From Roseivirga sp. E12 (lineage in GTDB: Bacteria > Bacteroidota > Bacteroidia > Cytophagales > Cyclobacteriaceae): a DNA stretch of 64,000 nt. Numbering within the stretch: the first letter of the stretch is position 1; each line of letters starts with the position of its first letter. Shown here piece by piece: positions 55,583 to 64,000 of this stretch. The stretch spans positions 62,001-126,000 of the forward strand of contig NZ_JAGFMD010000001.1 of NCBI RefSeq assembly GCF_017592825.1, in the 5' to 3' direction. The translations under genes and the position numbers were made by a program. Under the pieces are notes generated by a model that was not told the DNA's origin, did not search any database, and was given only the letters and a program-made list of their open reading frames with translations.

Positions 55583-57199
55583 CTATTTGTAATCTTCTCT
55601 TGGCTTTGGAGACCCAGCCATGATCTCATCATTAGCATAAGATTCAAACTTGCTAAAGTTGTTCTGGAACATTCTAGCTAGTTTGTTAGAGGTTTCGTAG
55701 AAACCGTCATCATTCTTCCATGTCTCCCTAGCACTGAGTATTTCACTAGGTACATCAGGACATGTCATTGGAATTTCAGCACCAAAGATTGAATGCTTTC
55801 TGTAACCAACATTATCTAATACACCTGAAAGTGCAGCTGAAATCATTGCTCTAGTGTATCTCAACTTAATTCTAGAACCAACACCATAAGGTCCGCCAGT
55901 CCAACCAGTATTGATTAGCCAAACGTTGACATCGTGCTCCTCCATTTTCTTACCAAGCATTTCAGCATACTCAGTAGGGTGGAGTGGCATAAACGGTGCT
56001 CCAAAACATGCTGAGAATACGGGCTGTGGCTCAGTCACTCCAGCTTCAGTACCTGCTACTTTTGAAGTGTAACCAGAAATAAAGTGATACATCGCTTGTC
56101 CTTTATTCAATCTCAAGATTGGAGGCATTACACCGAAAGCATCACATGTTAAGAAGAATATGTTTTTAGGGATTCCTCCGATTGAAGGTTCTGCAATGTT
56201 GTTAATATGGTTGAGAGGGTAAGAAACTCTTGTGTTTTCAGTTACCTCGGTATTCGCATAGTCAACACTTCTAGTACCAGGGTGGAACCTTGTATTTTCA
56301 ACAATCGCTCCATACTTAATGGCTCTGTAAATGTCTGGTTCGTTTTCTTCCGTAAGGTCGATGGCTTTTGCGTAGCAACCTCCTTCAAAATTGAATACAT
56401 TCTTAGATGTCCAACCGTGCTCGTCATCACCAATGAGCAATCGATTTGGGTCTGCAGATAGAGTAGTCTTACCAGTACCTGAAAGACCAAAGAATACTGC
56501 AGTGTCTCTTTCTTCAATACCCATGTTAGAAGAACAGTGCATTGGTAAAACGCCATCCTCAGTAGGTAATAAGAAGTTGAGTACAGAGAAAATCCCTTTT
56601 TTCATCTCACCAGAGTACTCAGTGCCACCGATAAGAATCATTCTCTTAGTGAAGTTTACAATTGCGAAATTTTCCTGTCTTGTTCCGTCAGTCGCAGGGT
56701 CTGCTTTGAATTCAGGACATGAGATAATCGTGAAGTTTGGCTCGAAGTCAGGTAACTTATATGCATCAGGCTTGATGAACATATTGTTGCAGAAGAGGTT
56801 GTGCCAAGCCATAGTGTTGACAACTCTTAGCTTGAGTCTGTGCGTTTTGTCGGCTCCAGCGTAAGCATCTCTCACGTATACTTTACGGTCTTCAAGGTGC
56901 TTGATCATCTTGTTGTAGATGATATCGAAAGATTCTGGAGAAATTCCGATGTTGATGTCGCCCCACCAAACCTTCTCCTCAGTAGACTCATCTCTTACGA
57001 TAAATCGGTCTTTAGGAGAACGTCCTGTGAACTTGCCAGTATCGCACATTAATGCGCCTGTGTCTGTCAAATGCCCTTCGCCATTTTGAATGGCTTCTTC
57101 GATTAACTCAGTGGGGCTGAGGTTCCAATGTGCTTCTTTAACTTTAATTCCGGCTGTTTCAAGCCCAGCTTTGTTGGATTTTATTCCAGTTTCTAGCAT
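55583..57199 (-). CDS. pckA: phosphoenolpyruvate carboxykinase (ATP)
   Basis: 538 residues, normal for the ATP-dependent enzyme. P-loop FGLSGTGKTTLSADP near 240, the kinase-2 LIGDDEHGW, NTGWTGGPYGVG, and the substrate site RSPKDRFIVRD near 55 are all present. It converts oxaloacetate plus ATP into phosphoenolpyruvate, the entry step of gluconeogenesis from amino acids or acetate. A palindrome just upstream suggests regulated expression. Single-gene unit ending in its own terminator. Confidence 0.97.
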   Translation of the reverse strand: MLETGIKSNKAGLETAGIKVKEAHWNLSPTELIEEAIQNGEGHLTDTGALMCDTGKFTGRSPKDRFIVRDESTEEKVWWGDINIGISPESFDIIYNKMIKHLEDRKVYVRDAYAGADKTHRLKLRVVNTMAWHNLFCNNMFIKPDAYKLPDFEPNFTIISCPEFKADPATDGTRQENFAIVNFTKRMILIGGTEYSGEMKKGIFSVLNFLLPTEDGVLPMHCSSNMGIEERDTAVFFGLSGTGKTTLSADPNRLLIGDDEHGWTSKNVFNFEGGCYAKAIDLTEENEPDIYRAIKYGAIVENTRFHPGTRSVDYANTEVTENTRVSYPLNHINNIAEPSIGGIPKNIFFLTCDAFGVMPPILRLNKGQAMYHFISGYTSKVAGTEAGVTEPQPVFSACFGAPFMPLHPTEYAEMLGKKMEEHDVNVWLINTGWTGGPYGVGSRIKLRYTRAMISAALSGVLDNVGYRKHSIFGAEIPMTCPDVPSEILSARETWKNDDGFYETSNKLARMFQNNFSKFESYANDEIMAGSPKPREDYK

Positions 57200-57237
57200 G
57201 ATTTTTGGTTAATTTTCTCTCTTTGTGAAAACGATTG

Positions 57238-57267
57238 CAAAAGTAACTATAGGTATTTAAAATACCT
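57238..57267 (-). promoter_or_regulatory. pckA promoter element and adjoining palindrome
   Basis: Read leftward, TACTTTTG (57245-57238) fits TAnnTTTG, 38 bases before the pckA ATG. Directly upstream, 57251-57267 is a perfect palindrome AGGTATTT-A-AAATACCT (8-bp arms). It occupies the place of the missing TTG -33 box, as an activator or repressor site would. Confidence 0.45.
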
Positions 57268-57421
57268 CCTAAATATACCTGAAAAACTTGTTGGTGATAG
57301 ACTTTTTGATCAATGGAAATCAGGTAAAATTGGCGGTATGAGCCATTTATTAAAATACGATTTGTAAAATGCTTTGACTCATGTTAGATTCAAAGGTTAT
57401 TCTAAAACGAAAAAATTAACT

Positions 57422-58960
57422 ATGTCAGATCAGAAGACGATTTGGGGACACCCTAGGGGACTAGCAACCTTGTTCTTTACAGAAATGTGGGAACGGTTCA
57501 GTTACTACGGTATGCGAGCCCTTCTCATTTTATTTATGGCCACCGCGGTATCAGATGGTGGTTTGGGCTTTGATGATAAAACATCAGGAGCAATCTATGG
57601 ACTTTATACCATGGGGGTTTACTTGCTCGCTTTGCCCGGAGGTTGGTTAGCCGATCGTTTATTTGGTCTTAAAAAGTCCGTTTGGTATGGTGGTATTATC
57701 ATCGCATTAGGACACTTTACAATGGGTATCCCTGGAATTCTCCAGTTATTCTCTGGTGCAGCTGAAAAGGCTGAACTCTCAGCATTAGATACCAACGCCT
57801 TTTTTCTGGGGCTGATTTTAATCGTAGTTGGTACAGGCTTATTAAAGCCAAACATTAGTTCAATCGTAGGGCAACTCTATGCTCCTGGAGATAGTAAGCG
57901 TGATGCGGGCTTCTCAATATTCTATATGGGAATTAACATTGGTGCCTTCGCGGCTCCACTGCTAACCAGTTCTGTTGCTGAGTATAACTGGCATTTAGGC
58001 TTTGGTCTTGCAGGCTTTGGTATGGTGTTGGGTCTTATTCAATACCGATTGACTTCGGGTACTCTAGCGGATGTAGGTAATGCTCCTGTGGTGGAGACAC
58101 CTCAGGAAAAAGAATCTCAGAGTTCACTAAAAAAGATTACTACGGCAATTGTAGGGGTAATTGGTATCCTTGTAGTGCTCATGTTCTCAGGAGTAATTCC
58201 TGTGAATGCTGAAGCTATTGCCAACATATCAGGTATCATTATAGCTGTTGTAGCATTCTCATACCTTGGATATATAATTGTTCTTGGAGGCTTAGAGAAA
58301 AGTGATAGAAATAAGGTAATTGCCATTGGGGTAGTTTTTATCTTCTCAGCGGTGTTCTGGTCTGGTTTTGAGCAAGCAGGTTCTACCTTGAATCTCTTTG
58401 CAGATCGCTTTACCGATCGCTCTATCTTTGGGTGGGAAATGCCTGCAGGCTGGTTCCAGTCTGTTAACTCAACTTTCATTATCCTTTTTGCTCCATTCTT
58501 CGGTGCAATGTGGATTTGGTTGGCTAAAAGAAATTTAGAGCCGAGTTCTCCATTGAAGTTCTTCTTTGGACTATTTGGCGTGGCAGCAGGCTTCTTCGTG
58601 ATGTACTTCGCAGCTAAGATTGCTGCTTCTGGAGACATGGCAGCACCTACTTGGTTAATCTTTACTTATTTGTTCCATACATGGGGCGAATTAAGTTTAA
58701 GCCCTGTTGGCTTGAGTTTAACAACGAAACTTGCACCAAAAGGCTATCAAGGCCAAATGATGGGTATCTGGTTCCTTTCAGTATCACTTGGTAATTTGTT
58801 AGCAGGCCTGATCGCTGGTGAAGCAAGTGGAGGAGATGCGGAAGCATTGGCCAATATGCCTTCTCAGTATATGACCATTGTACTGACCACCTTTGGAGCA
58901 GCACTGCTATTGCTCGCACTGAATAAACCACTGAGGAAACTCATGGGAGACGTTCACTAA
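57422..58960 (+). CDS. POT-family peptide MFS transporter
   Basis: 512 residues from ATG 57422 (MSDQKTIWGHPRGLATLFFT); the open frame extends 16 codons further upstream without family features. The ExxER proton-coupling motif is present in FFTEMWERFSYYG. GGIIIALGHFTMG, GTGLLKPNISSIVGQLY and FSIFYMGINIGAFAAPL are conserved POT motifs. It imports di- and tripeptides with protons through the inner membrane. It suits the peptidases encoded around it. Single gene. Confidence 0.94.
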   Translation: MSDQKTIWGHPRGLATLFFTEMWERFSYYGMRALLILFMATAVSDGGLGFDDKTSGAIYGLYTMGVYLLALPGGWLADRLFGLKKSVWYGGIIIALGHFTMGIPGILQLFSGAAEKAELSALDTNAFFLGLILIVVGTGLLKPNISSIVGQLYAPGDSKRDAGFSIFYMGINIGAFAAPLLTSSVAEYNWHLGFGLAGFGMVLGLIQYRLTSGTLADVGNAPVVETPQEKESQSSLKKITTAIVGVIGILVVLMFSGVIPVNAEAIANISGIIIAVVAFSYLGYIIVLGGLEKSDRNKVIAIGVVFIFSAVFWSGFEQAGSTLNLFADRFTDRSIFGWEMPAGWFQSVNSTFIILFAPFFGAMWIWLAKRNLEPSSPLKFFFGLFGVAAGFFVMYFAAKIAASGDMAAPTWLIFTYLFHTWGELSLSPVGLSLTTKLAPKGYQGQMMGIWFLSVSLGNLLAGLIAGEASGGDAEALANMPSQYMTIVLTTFGAALLLLALNKPLRKLMGDVH

Positions 58961-58968
58961 AGACTTTT

Positions 58969-58996
58969 AAGCCTCGACCTAGTCGAGGCTTTTTTA
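58969..58996 (+). terminator. terminator after the peptide transporter
   Basis: AAGCCTCGAC/GTCGAGGCTT, 10-bp stem with CTA loop and T6. Confidence 0.9.
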
Positions 58997-59018
58997 TAAC
59001 ATTTAAATCCTAATCATT

Positions 59019-61868
59019 ATGAAACACAATCTTAAGAAATTAAGCGGTCTCCTGATGCTACTCCTGTTTGTAGCAACAGCTTGCGATGTGTCCGTTGATT
59101 CATCTTCAGATGAATTCTCTGTGGACTACAAGAAGTACACTTTAGAGAATGGTCTTGAAGTAGTATTACATCAAGATACTTCCGACCCAATGGTGGCAGT
59201 CGCAGTGCTCTACCACGTAGGTTCAAACAGAGAGAAAGTAGGCAAGACTGGTTTTGCACACTTCTTTGAGCATATGTTATTCCAAAATTCTGAAAATGTA
59301 GGAGCAGGGAATTTCATTAAAAACATGAATGACCTTGGCGGTACCTTCAACGGAGGTACTTGGACTGACGGTACGGTTTATTTCGAAACGGTGCCAAGTG
59401 ATGCACTGGAGCAAGTACTTTGGATGGAGTCTGACAGAATGGGCTTTTTCATTAATACGGTTTCTGAATGGGGACTTGAGAACGAGAAGCAGGTTGTTAA
59501 GAATGAAAAGAGGCAAGGGGTAGATAACAGACCTTATGGACATAAAGAATATGTTCAGCTTACAAACCTTTATCCAGAAGGTCACCCATACAGTTGGGAT
59601 GTGATTGGTAGTTTGGAAGACCTTCAGAATGCTACTGTTGACGATGTTAGAGAATTCTATGAAAAGTGGTATGGTGTTAATAATGCCACATTGGTCATTG
59701 CCGGAGATATTGATGAAGCTGATGCTGAAGCATTAGTAGAAAAGTATTTTGGCGAGTTAGAGCCAAGAGCAGAGGTAGAGGCTATTGAGCCTATGCCAGC
59801 TGTGCTGAATGCAAACAAGCTTCTTTTTCATGAAGACAAGTTTGCTAACCTTCCTGATTTAGAAATGGTTTGGCCAACTGTTGAAAAGTACCACCCTGAT
59901 ATGTGGGCACTGGATCTATTAGGTCAAATACTAACAGATGGAAAGAAGTCCGCTTTGTACAAGGTGATTGTTGAAGAAAAGAAGCTAGCACCATCGGTAT
60001 TTGCTTTCAATAGTTCTAATGAGATCGCAGGAACATTCAAGCTAGGCGCTAGAGCTTTTGATGGTACTAACTTAAACGACCTGAAGGCTGCTTTAGATGA
60101 GGCTTTCACAAAGTTTGAAACTGAAGGCTTCTCTGATGCTGATTTAGATAGAATTAAGATTGGACTAGAAACAGGGCTTTACAATTCTGCATCGAGTGTT
60201 TTCAGTAAGGCATATCAACTAGCTGACTATAACACCTTCGCAGGTGACCCGGGGTATATTACTACAGACTTGAAGAACAGCTTGGCTGTGACAAGAGAAG
60301 ACATTATGCGTGTGTACAACCAGTATATCAAAGGTCAGAATTTCTTGGCTACAAGCTTTGTTCCGGTAGGGCAAGGAGATTTGGTACTAGATGGTTCTGT
60401 TAAGGCATCGGTAGTTGAAGAAGCTATTGTACAAGGTGCTGAGGGCAACCTTGATAAGTATGAGAAGGATGTTGAGTTTGTAAAGACTGCTTCTAAGATT
60501 GACAGAAGTACAGCCCCTCCGCTGAAAGGTGAGTTAAGTTTTGCCCCACCTTCAATCTCTAAGGCGGAGTTGGTTAACGGAATGGATGTGTTACATATCT
60601 ATCAAGATGAGCTTCCTATGGCGCAGTTTAGTATCCGTATCAAGGGAGGAATGCTACTTGATCAGCCAGAAAAGGTTGGTACGTCAGCCTTATTAGATAA
60701 CATGATGATGGAGGGTACAGCAACCAAAACTCCACAAGAACTACAAGAGGCAATTGGCCAACTTGGTGCAAGTGTTAGAGTATTTACGTCTCAGGAATAC
60801 ATGACGATCTCCGGTAACTGCTTGGCTAAGAATTATGATAAAGTCTTAGAGTTAGTTCATGAAGTGATTACTCAGCCTCGCTGGGACGAGACTGAATTTG
60901 AAAGGGTTAAGAGTTCGGCTCTGAACTCCATCCAACAAAGGAATGCCAACCCGAATGCTATTGCATCAAAGGTCTTTAATAAGGTCTTGTATGGTGAGGA
61001 TCATATTTTCGCAAACCCAGTTTCAGGAACATCTGCGTCCGTAAGTGGTATTACCCTAGATGACTTAAAAGCATACTATGAAAGCAACTTTTCGCCATCA
61101 ATTGCTTCTTTTCACTTTGTAGGAGCAATCAGCGAGGCAGATGTTGTTAAGTCTCTGGATATATTTGACGATTGGGAAAGTAAAGAGGTGAGCTTTCCAT
61201 CATACGAGATAAAAGCACCTTCCCTTGACTCCAGAATTTATTTTGTGGACTATCCTGAGGCTAAGCAATCGGTGATAAACATAGGTCGTGTAAGCATGGA
61301 AGGAGATAACAGCGATTATGCCGCAGCTACCATGGCCAATTATAAATTAGGTGCTGGCTCTGGATCTATTCTTTTCAGGAAACTAAGACTAGAGAAAGGC
61401 TATACTTATGGTGCCTTCTCAAACTACTCTAGAAAGCAGAACGGAACATCATTCACAGCAGCATCGAGTGTTAGAAGTAATGTCACTAAGGAGTCTGTTG
61501 AGCTCTTCAAGGAGATTTTAGATAACTATGGCGATGAATTTTCTGAGGACGATATGAACTCTACCAGGACTTCAATTCTGAGAAGCAACACCCAGTCATA
61601 TGAGACATTGGGCAGTTTGGTGGGGATACTTCAAAACATTTCTACTTACGACTTACCATTAGATTATGTACAGAAAGATGAGGCTACGCTGAAGTCTATG
61701 GATGTGGCAGAAGCCAAAAGGTTAATTGCCGAATATATGAACCCTGATAAGCTGATATATGTGGTGGTAGGAGATGGTAAAACTCAACTGAAAAGATTGA
61801 ATAATGTTGGTCTAGGAAAGCCAGTATTGGTCAATAAGGATGATGAAAGCTTAGTCATCAAGAAGTAA
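59019..61868 (+). CDS. two-repeat M16 metallopeptidase lipoprotein
   Basis: 949 residues. The signal ends in lipobox C22 (LLLFVATAC). The N-terminal M16 half holds the inverted zinc motif HFFEH (GFAHFFEHMLFQN) and the downstream Glu; the C-terminal half is an inactive M16 repeat (ISKAELVNGMDVLHI onward). Such fused M16 proteins form a closed clamshell that degrades peptides. A lipoprotein in the outer or inner membrane facing the periplasm is expected. Single gene with its own terminator. Confidence 0.93.
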   Translation: MKHNLKKLSGLLMLLLFVATACDVSVDSSSDEFSVDYKKYTLENGLEVVLHQDTSDPMVAVAVLYHVGSNREKVGKTGFAHFFEHMLFQNSENVGAGNFIKNMNDLGGTFNGGTWTDGTVYFETVPSDALEQVLWMESDRMGFFINTVSEWGLENEKQVVKNEKRQGVDNRPYGHKEYVQLTNLYPEGHPYSWDVIGSLEDLQNATVDDVREFYEKWYGVNNATLVIAGDIDEADAEALVEKYFGELEPRAEVEAIEPMPAVLNANKLLFHEDKFANLPDLEMVWPTVEKYHPDMWALDLLGQILTDGKKSALYKVIVEEKKLAPSVFAFNSSNEIAGTFKLGARAFDGTNLNDLKAALDEAFTKFETEGFSDADLDRIKIGLETGLYNSASSVFSKAYQLADYNTFAGDPGYITTDLKNSLAVTREDIMRVYNQYIKGQNFLATSFVPVGQGDLVLDGSVKASVVEEAIVQGAEGNLDKYEKDVEFVKTASKIDRSTAPPLKGELSFAPPSISKAELVNGMDVLHIYQDELPMAQFSIRIKGGMLLDQPEKVGTSALLDNMMMEGTATKTPQELQEAIGQLGASVRVFTSQEYMTISGNCLAKNYDKVLELVHEVITQPRWDETEFERVKSSALNSIQQRNANPNAIASKVFNKVLYGEDHIFANPVSGTSASVSGITLDDLKAYYESNFSPSIASFHFVGAISEADVVKSLDIFDDWESKEVSFPSYEIKAPSLDSRIYFVDYPEAKQSVINIGRVSMEGDNSDYAAATMANYKLGAGSGSILFRKLRLEKGYTYGAFSNYSRKQNGTSFTAASSVRSNVTKESVELFKEILDNYGDEFSEDDMNSTRTSILRSNTQSYETLGSLVGILQNISTYDLPLDYVQKDEATLKSMDVAEAKRLIAEYMNPDKLIYVVVGDGKTQLKRLNNVGLGKPVLVNKDDESLVIKK

Positions 61869-61883
61869 GATAAAGCGATTAGT

Positions 61884-61917
61884 AAAAAGCTCTTTCATAT
61901 ACTGAAAGAGCTTTTTT
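61884..61917. terminator. bidirectional terminator between M16 and UDG genes
   Basis: AAAAAGCTCTTTCA pairs with TGAAAGAGCTTTTT across a TATAC loop; T-runs on both strands serve the convergent genes. Confidence 0.92.
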
Positions 61918-61929
61918 TATATCTGATAA

Positions 61930-62514
61930 TTAGCGTATGATTTCCTTAACGGTGCGCTGCAGTTCGGGAACAACGGATTCCTCGAACCAAGAATTCTTCC
62001 GCATCCATATGCCATTTCGAGGCGATGGATGTACCAGACAAAAGTACTCTGGTAAATAAGATTCGAAGTTTCTCACTGTTTCTGTAAGTGTAGCTTCCGT
62101 TCGCTTTCCCAAGTAATAATTCTGGGCATACTGCCCGATAAGGAGCGTGAGCTTAATGTTTTGTAAATGGCCGAAGATCTTGGTGTGCCATTCTGGGGCA
62201 CATTCAGGACGTGGAGGAAGGTCGCCTGATTTTCCTTTTCCAGGGTAGCAAAAGCCCATGGGTACTATTCCGAAAAGCTCAGTGTCGTAGAATTGCTCAT
62301 CAGTGACACCGAGCCACTTCCTTAAGTTTCTTCCAGATGCATCGTCCCAAGGGATACCCGAGGCGTGTACTTTAGTACCTGGCGCTTGCCCAATAACTAG
62401 GATTCTAGAGTTTTCGCTAAGCGAAACCACTGGATTAGGTTCGTGCGGAAACTTCCCTTTACAAATTTGACATTCTTTGATGTCTCTGAGCAGTTCAGAA
62501 AATGATTGAGCCAT
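61930..62514 (-). CDS. uracil-DNA glycosylase-superfamily protein with four-Cys cluster
   Basis: 194 residues. Motif A is GQAPGTKVHASGIPWDDASG and motif B is HPSPRNG. Four Cys (C15, C18, C89, C105; ECQIC and GFCYPGKG..PEC) repeat the spacing of [4Fe-4S] family-4 UDGs (CxxC, then two Cys 16 apart). It should remove uracil or a related damaged base from DNA. Motif A departs from the GEAPG form of canonical family 4, so it may be a separate subgroup. It lies 5 bases after the MFS gene, ending a leftward operon. Confidence 0.88.
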   Translation of the reverse strand: MAQSFSELLRDIKECQICKGKFPHEPNPVVSLSENSRILVIGQAPGTKVHASGIPWDDASGRNLRKWLGVTDEQFYDTELFGIVPMGFCYPGKGKSGDLPPRPECAPEWHTKIFGHLQNIKLTLLIGQYAQNYYLGKRTEATLTETVRNFESYLPEYFCLVHPSPRNGIWMRKNSWFEESVVPELQRTVKEIIR

Positions 62515-62519
62515 ATGCT

Positions 62520-63818
62520 TTAGCCTTGCTGTTTCTTAAGTGTAAATAAACGAAACGAAAGCAGAAAGATTAAGAGTAAAAGCCCTGCTGCCGTATAGAA
62601 GGTTACGTTGCCGACAATTCCAAAGAGCCAACCACCTAGTAAGAGCCCTAGAATACTGGCCAAGCTACCTACACTGTTGGCAACTCCTTGGACAGCACCT
62701 TGTTGTTCGTCTCCCGCATATTTGGAGAGTAGAGATAGGAACGAAGGCCACATAAGGCCATTACCTAAGGCAAAGAAAGTAAGAGCCCCATAAGTGAAAA
62801 CAATATTAGATGAACCGATTAATAGGAAGTTTGCGACTAGCAGAAGGCTTCCAATTGTGATAAGGAATTCATCTGACACTCTTTTTGATAATTGACTTAG
62901 AATTGGACCTTGGACTAGAATCAGTAAGCCACTCATTATTGAAAAAAAGATTCCAAGATCAAAAGCAGACCAATCTAATGCTTTTAGAGCGTGCATTGGG
63001 AAGGATACATAGAAGAAACTAAAACCGAGAAAGGTTAGAAAGTAAATCAAGAGCATAAAGGGTATGTTCTTAATCTTTAAAACAGCTCTTAAGCCCTTTT
63101 CAGGACAGTCTTCTACTTCATAGCAATCCTTTTGTTCGGTAGCGAAGAGTTTCCGAAGCTTAAACTGACTCAAATCTGGCTTGACTAAATCAGTTTTGGA
63201 TTCTGGAAGTCTGAACCAAATGACGTAGAGTGCTACGATGGATATGAGCATTGCAGCACCTACAGGAATAGCCTCCTTAAACTCAGTTGCTCCGAGTAAA
63301 CCAGCGATGGAAGGTCCTAAAATGAAACCAAGACTCGATGACATGGCCATTTTACCGAAATTGGCCTTTCTGTTTTCATCTGTTGAAACATCAGAGAGAT
63401 AGGCATTGGCAACAGAGATGTTTCCCCCAGTAATGCCATCAAGAGCCCTTGCCGCGAAAAGAATGATCAAGGGGAGGGTAAGTGCAAAACTTCCAATTGA
63501 AGTGCCGTTTGCCTCAAATAAGACTGTCTTTGGTGCAAACAAGGCTACCATAAAGATGATCCAGGCGAGGAGAGTACCTGCCTGACTTATGAAGAGTATA
63601 CGCTTTCTGCCATACTTATCGGACCATCGTCCAAGTACTGGAGCACCAAAGAATTGAAAAGCAGGGTAGACCGAGCCCATTATACCGTAGATAAACTCAT
63701 TACCTCCGAAATCATTTACCAAGAAAACCAGAAAGGGCAGAACTATACTATAACCTAATGTCCCTATGAAATTGACGGCCAATACAGGGAATAGGGTGGG
63801 TTTACTGCTAACTGCCAT
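62520..63818 (-). CDS. MFS efflux transporter, TetA-like
   Basis: 432 residues, about twelve helices, with MFS motif A (APVLGRWSDKYGRKRIL) between helices 2 and 3 and GVTG/ITGGNISVANAYLSDV in helix 5. The arrangement resembles the drug:H+ antiporter TetA/TCR group. A loop after helix 6 (LRKLFATEQKDCYEVEDCPEKG) is Cys-containing and unusual. Substrate unknown. Its ATG shares the A of the upstream GNAT stop (TAATG), so translation is coupled. Confidence 0.87.
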   Translation of the reverse strand: MAVSSKPTLFPVLAVNFIGTLGYSIVLPFLVFLVNDFGGNEFIYGIMGSVYPAFQFFGAPVLGRWSDKYGRKRILFISQAGTLLAWIIFMVALFAPKTVLFEANGTSIGSFALTLPLIILFAARALDGITGGNISVANAYLSDVSTDENRKANFGKMAMSSSLGFILGPSIAGLLGATEFKEAIPVGAAMLISIVALYVIWFRLPESKTDLVKPDLSQFKLRKLFATEQKDCYEVEDCPEKGLRAVLKIKNIPFMLLIYFLTFLGFSFFYVSFPMHALKALDWSAFDLGIFFSIMSGLLILVQGPILSQLSKRVSDEFLITIGSLLLVANFLLIGSSNIVFTYGALTFFALGNGLMWPSFLSLLSKYAGDEQQGAVQGVANSVGSLASILGLLLGGWLFGIVGNVTFYTAAGLLLLIFLLSFRLFTLKKQQG

Positions 63819-64000
63819 TACAATAGGTGTTCAATTGAGGTGATTGGTTTAATTTCCAAAGGCTCAGCGCTGTTATCACCCAAATCCAAATCCCACCAGC
63901 TGGTATTATGCCATTTTCCAAGTTTAAAGCCTATGCCTTTCATTTCACCTATATGTTTGAAGCCAAGACTCTTATGAAATTCAACGCTGGGGTCATTAGG
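63818..64000 (-). CDS. GNAT acetyltransferase, phosphinothricin-acetyltransferase-like, cut by right edge
   Basis: Only the last 60 codons are in the window. PNDPSVEFHKSLGFKHIGEM followed by KGIGFKLGKWHNTSWWDLDL is the C-terminal half of the phosphinothricin N-acetyltransferase-like (YncA/Pat) GNAT group, which acetylates methionine sulfone, glufosinate-like or amino substrates. The stop TAA overlaps the MFS start. It is the upstream gene of the operon with the MFS and uracil-DNA glycosylase genes. Confidence 0.85.
   Translation of the reverse strand, partial: PNDPSVEFHKSLGFKHIGEMKGIGFKLGKWHNTSWWDLDLGDNSAEPLEIKPITSIEHLL

Overview
The window is chromosomal DNA of a free-living, probably marine member of the Bacteroidota, most likely order Cytophagales (a Roseivirga/Fulvivirga/Reichenbachiella-like lineage; the genus is inference). 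The evidence is a large secreted protein with HYR, SprB-type and FG-GAP repeats ending in a type IX secretion sorting domain, a membrane-bound LytTR regulator, a TPR-containing HisKA_2 sensor kinase, many lipoproteins with Bacteroidota-style signals, TAnnTTTG promoter-like elements, and palindromic intergenic repeats of the kind scattered through Cytophagales genomes. No tRNA, rRNA, CRISPR array, transposase, integrase or phage structural gene was found. Gene density is high, with genes on both strands in short operons separated by strong hairpin-plus-T terminators.

Region by region. 1-8.4 kb: a partial FabH-like ketoacyl-ACP synthase, a lipoprotein, a SRAP-fold protein lacking every catalytic residue of its family, pyruvate dehydrogenase E2 (two nearly identical lipoyl domains), HslV, a small lipoprotein, a class III aminotransferase and a GT39-type membrane glycosyltransferase. 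8.4-13.2 kb: a leftward five-gene operon (FAH-family hydrolase, M23 peptidase, Bcp peroxiredoxin, split transketolase). 13.3-18.2 kb: M48 lipoprotein peptidase, nucleoside deaminase, an unusually long PLP enzyme, a 700-base hairpin-rich non-coding stretch and a secreted metallo-beta-lactamase-fold protein. 18.4-27.6 kb: KatG, a metallophosphoesterase with a small membrane protein, an AraC regulator, a serine hydrolase with a LytTR regulator, and a leftward Mpl-like ligase, DEDDh exonuclease and lipoprotein operon.

27.7-41.4 kb: DnaB, a quinone-oxidoreductase-like MDR protein, a divergent sensor kinase/response regulator pair, the T9SS-secreted 1366-residue protein with a small co-transcribed secreted partner, and a tandem pair of secreted M14 carboxypeptidase-like proteins, one apparently catalytically dead. 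41.4-49 kb: VOC/AraC pair, TPR protein, EtfBA, bifunctional nuclease-like protein, nucleoside transporter, DinB-superfamily protein, and an adjacent AAC(6')-like acetyltransferase and nucleotidyltransferase. 49.1-54.5 kb: two tandem modules of a periplasmic xanthine-dehydrogenase-family molybdoenzyme. 54.8-64 kb: coiled-coil membrane protein, PckA, POT peptide transporter, two-repeat M16 peptidase lipoprotein, and a leftward operon of GNAT, MFS efflux and four-cysteine uracil-DNA glycosylase genes running off the right edge.

Taken together the genes suit an aerobic heterotroph using protein and amino acids: secreted and envelope peptidases (M14, M16, M23, M48), peptide and nucleoside uptake, gluconeogenesis (PckA), Etf-linked oxidation and peroxide defence. 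No single new multi-gene defence or mobile system is evident. The most unusual items are the residue-stripped SRAP protein, the M14 pair with an inverted zinc motif, the duplicated Tat-exported molybdoenzyme modules and several unassigned palindromes next to regulated genes.
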